DNA of 64,000 nt from Polynucleobacter sp. Tro8-14-1 (GTDB lineage Bacteria; Pseudomonadota; Gammaproteobacteria; Burkholderiales; Burkholderiaceae), in assembly GCF_018881655.1 (NCBI RefSeq), contig NZ_JACVPX010000006.1, forward strand, positions 62,001 through 126,000, given 5' to 3'. Shown here in pieces: positions 59,066 to 64,000 of the stretch (positions are counted from its first letter, which is position 1; every line of letters starts with the position of its first letter). The translations under genes and the position numbers were made by a program. The notes beneath the pieces were generated by a model. It saw only the letters and a program-made list of their open reading frames with translations. It ran no database searches and was not told the origin of the DNA.

Positions 59066-59845
59066 TTATTCCCCATTCCACAGAGGCGAACGACCTTCTA
59101 AGAAAGCGTTCACACCCCCTCTAAAGTCCTTGCTGTTATAGGTTTCTCGCATCAGATCTGTGCAGTCTGGAAGATTGCTTTGGAGTAAGCGTGCCAATGT
59201 CAGCTTGCTGGCTTTTTGTGTGATGGGAGCAAGGGTCGCTAATTTTTGAGCGAGCGCATTGGTAACAGATTCGATTTCTGCAGGCTCTGCCGTTTGATAG
59301 AGGTAGCCTGAAGCTAATAATTCTGGTGCCTTAATAAGTTCCGCAGTCAGAAGCATTTTCTTCACTGTTGGAGTTCCTAGGTGAGCCGCAAGCCAAGATA
59401 AATTACTTGGCGATAAGCAATTCCCCAAGGTCTTGGCTACCGGTATACCGAAACGGGCATTCGGCGTCGAGATCCGAAAGTCACAGAAAGTGGCCATCAA
59501 CAGACCGCTGCCGACTGCTAAACCTTCAATCATGGCAATAGTCGGCATCGGCAGTTGTTGCAGTGAGGAGAAAATATGATCAACAGCAACTTCATATGCT
59601 TCATTCTCTTTGAGATCAACAAATTGCTGAATATCACTTCCAGAAACAAATGCTTTATCTCCTGCCCCTCGCAAGATGACCACTCGAATTTCAGGATTGT
59701 TAGCTAAGGAGTCGCAAATCCTTTTGAGCTCTTCATACATTGGCCAAGTGAGGGCATTACGAGCGGCGGGGTGATTAAAAACAACCCGTGCCATATTCCC
59801 ATCAATCTGTAGATCTAAGCAGGGAGGGGAGGGGCTGGTAATCAT
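59066..59845 (-). CDS. Enoyl-CoA hydratase/isomerase-family protein
   Basis: A 259-residue crotonase. Motifs: ARVVFNHPAARNALTWPMYE, the oxyanion hole in GAGDKAFVSGSDIQQFVDL, and AMIEGLAVGSGLLMATFCDF. The catalytic glutamates of true hydratases are not clear: the second region reads ISTPNARFGIPVAKTLGNCL, where hydratases usually have E. It may be an isomerase or another crotonase. Convergent with the hydrolase gene. Confidence 0.87.
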   Translation of the reverse strand: MITSPSPPCLDLQIDGNMARVVFNHPAARNALTWPMYEELKRICDSLANNPEIRVVILRGAGDKAFVSGSDIQQFVDLKENEAYEVAVDHIFSSLQQLPMPTIAMIEGLAVGSGLLMATFCDFRISTPNARFGIPVAKTLGNCLSPSNLSWLAAHLGTPTVKKMLLTAELIKAPELLASGYLYQTAEPAEIESVTNALAQKLATLAPITQKASKLTLARLLQSNLPDCTDLMRETYNSKDFRGGVNAFLEGRSPLWNGE

Positions 59846-59932
59846 GAGCCCATTCTAAACAAAAGCCCTTTCCCAAAGCCCTGAATTTATGGAATTACCC
59901 CTACTCTAAGAGTCCTGCGCTAGAATTCCCTT

Positions 59933-60091
59933 ATGTATATGTTTCTACCTTTTCTGACGGCTTTTATCGGACTTGTTTTAGTCTGGTTTGAGAAGCGTCT
60001 TGCAGGTTTGACAGTTTTGGCGATTACCGTTGCCATTCTTCTGGTTTGGTTCCGTTTTCATGCAACTGACCATCTCAACATCAGTCTGTAA
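59933..60091 (+). CDS. DUF5993-type small membrane protein
   Basis: A 52-residue protein, MYMFLPFLTAFIGLVLVWFE at the start, with two membrane helices and the end FRFHATDHLNISL. It matches what I know of the DUF5993 family that occurs next to dsbB. The stop TAA is directly followed by the dsbB reading frame. A partner role for DsbB is inference by conserved position. Confidence 0.65.
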   Translation: MYMFLPFLTAFIGLVLVWFEKRLAGLTVLAITVAILLVWFRFHATDHLNISL

Positions 60092-60097
60092 TTGATT

Positions 60098-60661
60098 GTG
60101 AGTAAACATTCTCTACCCTCTCTAGCCGCGCTTGGTAATCAGCTTGCATTGCTAGCCGTTGTAGGCATGCTGTCATATGCCTTTGTAGATCAGCTCTACT
60201 TTGGTGAGTTGCCTTGTCCTTTGTGCTTAATGCAGCGCGTTGGATTTGTGATTATTGGTTTTGCTTTGGTGCTCAATATTCGTTGTGGTGCTTATTCATC
60301 CCATTACGGATGGGGCATCATTGGCGGCTTGGTTGGTATGATGGTTTCTCTTCGTCAGGTGTTCTTGCATATTCTGCCGGGCGACAAAGGATTTGGAAAA
60401 ACATTTTTAGAGTTGCATTTCTATACCTGGGCATATGTTGGGTATACCGGTTTGTTAATGGGTCTTGCAGTGCTATTAATGCTACCTAACCGTGAAGTTC
60501 GCTCACGCTCATGGTTTGCCAATGCCCTTGTCATTGCATTCGTTCTCTTGGTTTTTGGCAATCTCGTATCTACACTCTTGGAATGCGGTATCGGCCCCTG
60601 CGCTGATGACCCAGTGAGGCATGAGGGCTGGTTGTGGCTACGCTCTCGCTTTGGTTTTTAA
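60098..60661 (+). CDS. dsbB: Disulfide bond formation protein DsbB
   Basis: Inner-membrane quinone-dependent thiol oxidase that reoxidises DsbA, 187 residues, four helices. First redox pair C-x-x-C in ELPCPLCLMQRVGF, the second in LLECGIGPCADDP, the latter in the large periplasmic loop. The start is GTG 60098 (MSKHSLPSL) or TTG 60092. Coupled to the DUF5993-type gene. Confidence 0.9.
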   Translation: MSKHSLPSLAALGNQLALLAVVGMLSYAFVDQLYFGELPCPLCLMQRVGFVIIGFALVLNIRCGAYSSHYGWGIIGGLVGMMVSLRQVFLHILPGDKGFGKTFLELHFYTWAYVGYTGLLMGLAVLLMLPNREVRSRSWFANALVIAFVLLVFGNLVSTLLECGIGPCADDPVRHEGWLWLRSRFGF

Positions 60662-60662
60662 C

Positions 60663-60680
60663 CTAGACCTTCCGGTCTAG
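60663..60680 (+). terminator. Hairpin after dsbB
   Basis: CTAGACC (60663-60669), loop TTCC, GGTCTAG (60674-60680), then TTCTACATTTT. A moderate terminator candidate only 16 bases before the next start. Confidence 0.55.
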
Positions 60681-60695
60681 TTCTACATTTTGAGC

Positions 60696-61694
60696 ATGCC
60701 ATTCTCTAAAGTTCTGAAGAGCTTTCTCTTTATTTCTGTGTTGTGGGTTATTGGCTTTAGTGTTCATGCGCAAAGTACATCCCAGAAAAACACTACCTGG
60801 CCAAAACAAGCAATTCGCATCGTTGTAACCTTTACCCCCGGTGGTGCTCCAGATATATTGGCGCGCGTTTTAGCGGAAGATTGGCAGCAAAACTTGGGTG
60901 TACCAGTGCTGGTCGAGAATCGCCCAGGCTATGGCGGTAATATTGGCGCTGATCTCGTTGCTAAGAGTGATCCAGATGGCTATACCTTATTAATTGGTAC
61001 GGTAGGCATTCATGCGATTAATGGTGCGCTGTATGAAAAGATTTCATACGATCCCGCGAAGGATTTCACACCCATTAGCTTTTTAGCAAGCACACCAAAT
61101 GTATTAATTGTGAATAAGAAATTAGGCGTTAACAATCTTCATGAGTTAATTGAGCTAGCAAAAGCCAAGCCAGACCAATTGACTTTTGGTTCATCAGGCG
61201 TTGGCACTTCTTTGCACATGTCAGGTGAATTGTTTAAACAAATAGCAGGTGTTCAAATCCGTCACATTCCTTATAAGGGACGAGCGCAATCTTTACCTGA
61301 CTTACTCAGTGGTCGCATTTCTATGCTTTTTGACAATCTTTCCTCTTCCTTAGCCTTGATTAAGGCTGGAGAGGTTCAGGCCTTGGGAGTGACTACACTG
61401 AAGCGCTCACATGCCGCCCCTGAGATTCCCACTCTAGCTGAGCAAGGTTTGGCCGGTTTTGAGGCTGTATCTTGGTTTTCATTGATGGCACCAGCAAACC
61501 TTCCGCCTGATATCCAAAAACGCTTAAATCAAATGGTGCGCCAAACTTTGAGCAATCCCAATGTCAAATCCAAGCTCTTGGCTGGTGGCCTGGACCCCGC
61601 TCCAGGTAGCCCAAAAGACCTTTCTAAGTTGATTGCCTCCGAGGCAAGCAAATGGGGCAAGGTAGTACAGCAATCAGGTGCAAAATTAGAGTAA
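60696..61694 (+). CDS. Bug-family solute receptor, copy 3
   Basis: A 332-residue TctC-like receptor from ATG 60696. Signal peptide SFLFISVLWVIGFSVHAQS, then WPKQAIRIVVTFTPGGAPDI and VENRPGYGGNIGADLVAKSD, GSSGVGTSLHMSGELFKQIA and HIPYKGRAQSLPDLLSG. No tctAB nearby. The third Bug receptor within 8.5 kb. Confidence 0.92.
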   Translation: MPFSKVLKSFLFISVLWVIGFSVHAQSTSQKNTTWPKQAIRIVVTFTPGGAPDILARVLAEDWQQNLGVPVLVENRPGYGGNIGADLVAKSDPDGYTLLIGTVGIHAINGALYEKISYDPAKDFTPISFLASTPNVLIVNKKLGVNNLHELIELAKAKPDQLTFGSSGVGTSLHMSGELFKQIAGVQIRHIPYKGRAQSLPDLLSGRISMLFDNLSSSLALIKAGEVQALGVTTLKRSHAAPEIPTLAEQGLAGFEAVSWFSLMAPANLPPDIQKRLNQMVRQTLSNPNVKSKLLAGGLDPAPGSPKDLSKLIASEASKWGKVVQQSGAKLE

Positions 61695-61744
61695 TAAACC
61701 CCTATTTTCTTGTCAGCCCAAGCCTATTTTTAAGCGTTAAAGGT

Positions 61745-63607
61745 ATGTGGTCTTCATTTTTTCCTCTTTTTCATAAACCCCTCAATTTGCCTAAATTTTC
61801 AGCATTAGACATTTCTAAATTCGGCGTGACTTTGACTGTCTGTTTGTTGGTCGGTTGCGCTACGCAGACTCAGCAAATCAAGATGAATGAGTCCAAAGAG
61901 CAGTTTAAAAATGGTGATCTGCAAAATACGACGGCGGCCATTCAGGGCGCCTTCAAGGATAAAAATACCCTGTATTACATGGAGCTGGGCGAGGTACAAA
62001 GACTGCAAGGTCCCGCTCAGATTCCCAATAGCACCCAAAACCTATTAGCTGCAGATCAATTAGTCAGTCGTTGGGAGGCGACTACCAGCGACAAACTCAG
62101 ACGCTCTTTTTCAGGAGCAAGTGGTTACGTTTTGTCTGAAGGTTTCAGTAGTGAGTATGACCCTAAACCTTATGAAGTGAGTCTATTAAGCCAAACCATC
62201 GCTTTAAACCACATCTCTCAAGGACGCTGGAATGATGCCATGGTGGAAGCCAAAAAGATGGCGCAGCGTGAAAAGGTTATTGAGGAGTTGATACAGAGTA
62301 GGGTGGCCGCAGTCTCCAAGGTAGAGCAGGAGCAGCAAAATAATCCCAATACTCAAGGTGCATCTAGTCGTATTGAAAGTATTAGCGGTTACCCAATCAA
62401 TCTATTGGATGACGAGGAAACCCGTAGCCTTAAGAACTCGTATCAGAATCCTGCAGCGTATTACCTGTCTGGTTTTATTCACGAGTCACAAGGAGAGGCA
62501 AGTCTAGCTGCGCCAGGTTATCGCTTGGCAATTGAGTTGCGACCACAAGTCAACTTCTTTAAAACCAGTATTGCTAAGTTGGACTCCAATATTGCCAATC
62601 AAGGCAAAAAAGCGTTTGCTGATACCTTGATTATTGTTGATACAGGTTACATGCCCAAAATTATTCCTTATCAAATCAGCCAGTCTTTTAATCTGGGCGG
62701 TAACCCAAAGTTGGTTACCTTAACTTTTCCGGTCATCGAAAAATCTACTGAGCGTTTCAGGCCAACCATGGTTCAGTTAGGCGATAAGGTGGCTAATCCA
62801 GAGTTGGTTGCCAATATTGATGCTATGGCTCGCAAGAACTTGCGTGATGAGATGCCAGCCTATGTTTTAAGAGCATCCTCTAGAGCCTTAGTCTCTCTAG
62901 CCGCGCAATATGCAGCGGATCGAGCCGCCCAGCAAGCGGCTAACAAGCGAAGCCAGAATAATCAGAACAATCAGAACAATGGTAGCGCTGCTCTAATTGG
63001 CGCGATTGCAGGAATGATTACGGGATATAGCTTACAAGCAATCAATGTGACTGATGTGCGTCATTGGTCAACTTTGCCCGCGCAAACATACATGGCCAGA
63101 ATGGGTTTGCCGATTGGACCAACTGTTCTGAAATACACTTTGCCATCTGGCGTAACCGCATCTCAAACGGTTAATTTAGTAGGCGGGTACAACGTGGTTT
63201 ATATCCGCATGTTTAGAAATAGGGCAGCTGTACTGACCTCGAATGATCCTACTGCGCTTCCTCCCAAAGATCCGGTTGTTAGCACTCCAATAGTCGCATC
63301 TCCAGCCGCCATCTCGCCAGTAAGCTCACACCCCGCTCTCCTTGAACCTAAACCATCTGAGGGTGCATTTGCAGGCTTTAAGAAACTATGGGGAGGCTTT
63401 CAGGATCCGCAGCCCGAAGAGCCTGCTTCAGCAGCGGTAATAACCACCCCAGTAGCGACACAGGCAACCCCCGTACCTGCGGCGCCTATCTCAAACCCGA
63501 CCCCCAATTCCACCCCCAACACTATCCCCGCTAGCGGTAATATGGAAGGGGTGAAGCCTTACGAGCCACCCAATCTGTTGAATAGCTTTCAGCAGCTTTT
63601 TAATTAG
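61745..63607 (+). CDS. COG3014-type lipoprotein
   Basis: A 620-residue exported lipoprotein from ATG 61745 with lipobox LLVGC (GVTLTVCLLVGCATQT). It has a helical TPR-like N-terminal half (NHISQGRWNDAMVEAKKMAQ), a beta-rich middle, an N/Q-rich stretch (NKRSQNNQNNQNNGS) and a Pro/Ala/Thr-rich C-terminal half. In Vibrio and others a related protein precedes ycfL and lpoB; YcfL follows here, too. An in-frame region back to 61652 overlaps the Bug gene. Function unknown, possibly in peptidoglycan synthesis control. Confidence 0.7.
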   Translation: MWSSFFPLFHKPLNLPKFSALDISKFGVTLTVCLLVGCATQTQQIKMNESKEQFKNGDLQNTTAAIQGAFKDKNTLYYMELGEVQRLQGPAQIPNSTQNLLAADQLVSRWEATTSDKLRRSFSGASGYVLSEGFSSEYDPKPYEVSLLSQTIALNHISQGRWNDAMVEAKKMAQREKVIEELIQSRVAAVSKVEQEQQNNPNTQGASSRIESISGYPINLLDDEETRSLKNSYQNPAAYYLSGFIHESQGEASLAAPGYRLAIELRPQVNFFKTSIAKLDSNIANQGKKAFADTLIIVDTGYMPKIIPYQISQSFNLGGNPKLVTLTFPVIEKSTERFRPTMVQLGDKVANPELVANIDAMARKNLRDEMPAYVLRASSRALVSLAAQYAADRAAQQAANKRSQNNQNNQNNGSAALIGAIAGMITGYSLQAINVTDVRHWSTLPAQTYMARMGLPIGPTVLKYTLPSGVTASQTVNLVGGYNVVYIRMFRNRAAVLTSNDPTALPPKDPVVSTPIVASPAAISPVSSHPALLEPKPSEGAFAGFKKLWGGFQDPQPEEPASAAVITTPVATQATPVPAAPISNPTPNSTPNTIPASGNMEGVKPYEPPNLLNSFQQLFN

Positions 63608-63618
63608 GAAAGACCCAG

Positions 63619-63975
63619 ATGAAAAAATACCTCGCAATCCTGATGACGGCACTTGCTCTTGCCGCATGTAGCTCAACGCCATCCATGAAGGACATGACGG
63701 TACGCACGGGTGATACGGATGGCATTCAAATTGCTGATATGCGTAGTTTGATGCGCAATGGCGTATTGACAGCGCAGGTAACCATACAGAATGACAGCAA
63801 ATCCAATCTCGTGTCTTATCGATTTAAGTGGATTGGTAAAAACGGCATGGCGGTAACAGATGAGGAGCCGTGGAAGCCTGTAACAGTAGGTAAGGGGCAG
63901 TCGACCGTTATCATGGGAATCGCCCCAACGCCAGATGCTACTGACTTTCGTTTTGAATTAAATCAATACAAATAA
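63619..63975 (+). CDS. ycfL: YcfL-like lipoprotein
   Basis: A 118-residue lipoprotein: signal YLAILMTALALAAC with lipobox LAAC, then a beta-sandwich domain (GVLTAQVTIQNDSKSNLVSY, FKWIGKNGMAVTDEEPWKPV) matching DUF1425/YcfL. In enterobacteria ycfL lies beside lpoB, the activator of PBP1b; I expect lpoB or a relative just beyond the right edge (inference). Gap to the previous gene is 11 bases with GGAAAGA before the ATG. Confidence 0.82.
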   Translation: MKKYLAILMTALALAACSSTPSMKDMTVRTGDTDGIQIADMRSLMRNGVLTAQVTIQNDSKSNLVSYRFKWIGKNGMAVTDEEPWKPVTVGKGQSTVIMGIAPTPDATDFRFELNQYK

Positions 63976-64000
63976 AAATCAATTAACTATTTAATATTTA

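Noticed and set aside
1-64000. tRNA, rRNA, CRISPR arrays, phage genes and riboswitches
   Set aside because: I looked for them by eye in the gaps and saw none; short non-coding RNAs could be missed without a covariance search.

Overview
The window (about 46% GC by eye, dense short intergenic gaps, Shine-Dalgarno-led genes) looks like the chromosome of a small-genome freshwater betaproteobacterium of the Burkholderiaceae, most likely Polynucleobacter or a close relative. This rests on recognisable protein families (Bug-type solute receptors, FAH-family hydrolases, OxyR, BdhA, a phasin-like protein) and was not confirmed by any search. No rRNA, tRNA, CRISPR array, prophage or replication origin was seen. 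One insertion sequence is present.

Layout. 1-11294: a catabolic locus. On the minus strand a TetR regulator, a VOC protein and a flavin monooxygenase resembling 2,6-dihydroxypyridine hydroxylase are followed by a complete Liv-type ABC importer (receptor, LivH, LivM, LivG, LivF; LivF runs off the left edge). Divergently lies a CoxG-like protein and a three-subunit molybdenum hydroxylase. I infer uptake and ring hydroxylation of an N-heteroaromatic or related aromatic compound. 11422-17780: 3-hydroxybutyrate dehydrogenase, iron superoxide dismutase, a PuuD-like membrane protein, then a peroxide-defence group (rubrerythrin, a 55-residue rubredoxin, a rubredoxin reductase) divergent from OxyR, and an Old Yellow Enzyme. 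17836-31890: housekeeping and accessory genes (cytochrome b561 behind a Fur box, a DUF4239-type protein with no usual start codon, FMN lactate dehydrogenase, two EamA transporters, a class V aminotransferase, NAD(P)HX dehydratase, a LOG protein, a channel-like protein, TerC, truncated hemoglobin, phasin-like protein).

31939-45522: FAH hydrolase, a four-domain rhodanese, a long unusual leader in front of a small Hc1-like protein, 3-hydroxyisobutyrate dehydrogenase, SelD, a transglutaminase-like/TlpA pair, a DEAD-box helicase, a thiol dioxygenase, and two orphan oxyanion receptors (TupA and ModA) facing away from one another. 45530-49570: PaiB and an iron locus: FeoA-FeoB divergent from a cupredoxin and a beta-barrel protein, with two Fur boxes between. 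49668-61694: three more FAH hydrolases, three orphan Bug receptors, an exported class II aldolase, an outer-membrane-like protein, a SemiSWEET, a lipoprotein alpha/beta hydrolase, an enoyl-CoA hydratase, and DUF5993-DsbB. A 1442-bp IS3-family (IS150-like) element sits precisely in the loop of a terminator hairpin between two convergent FAH genes. The window ends with a COG3014-type lipoprotein and a YcfL-like lipoprotein.

Themes. Many genes act outside the cytoplasm (Tat or Sec signals on FAH proteins and on an aldolase), several receptors lack their own permeases, and metal or oxyanion supply (Mo, W, Fe) matches the metalloenzymes present. The best candidates for undescribed biology are the Mo-hydroxylase/monooxygenase/importer locus, the Bug receptor plus periplasmic aldolase operon, the Fur-controlled cupredoxin/beta-barrel pair opposite Feo, and the terminator-loop insertion.
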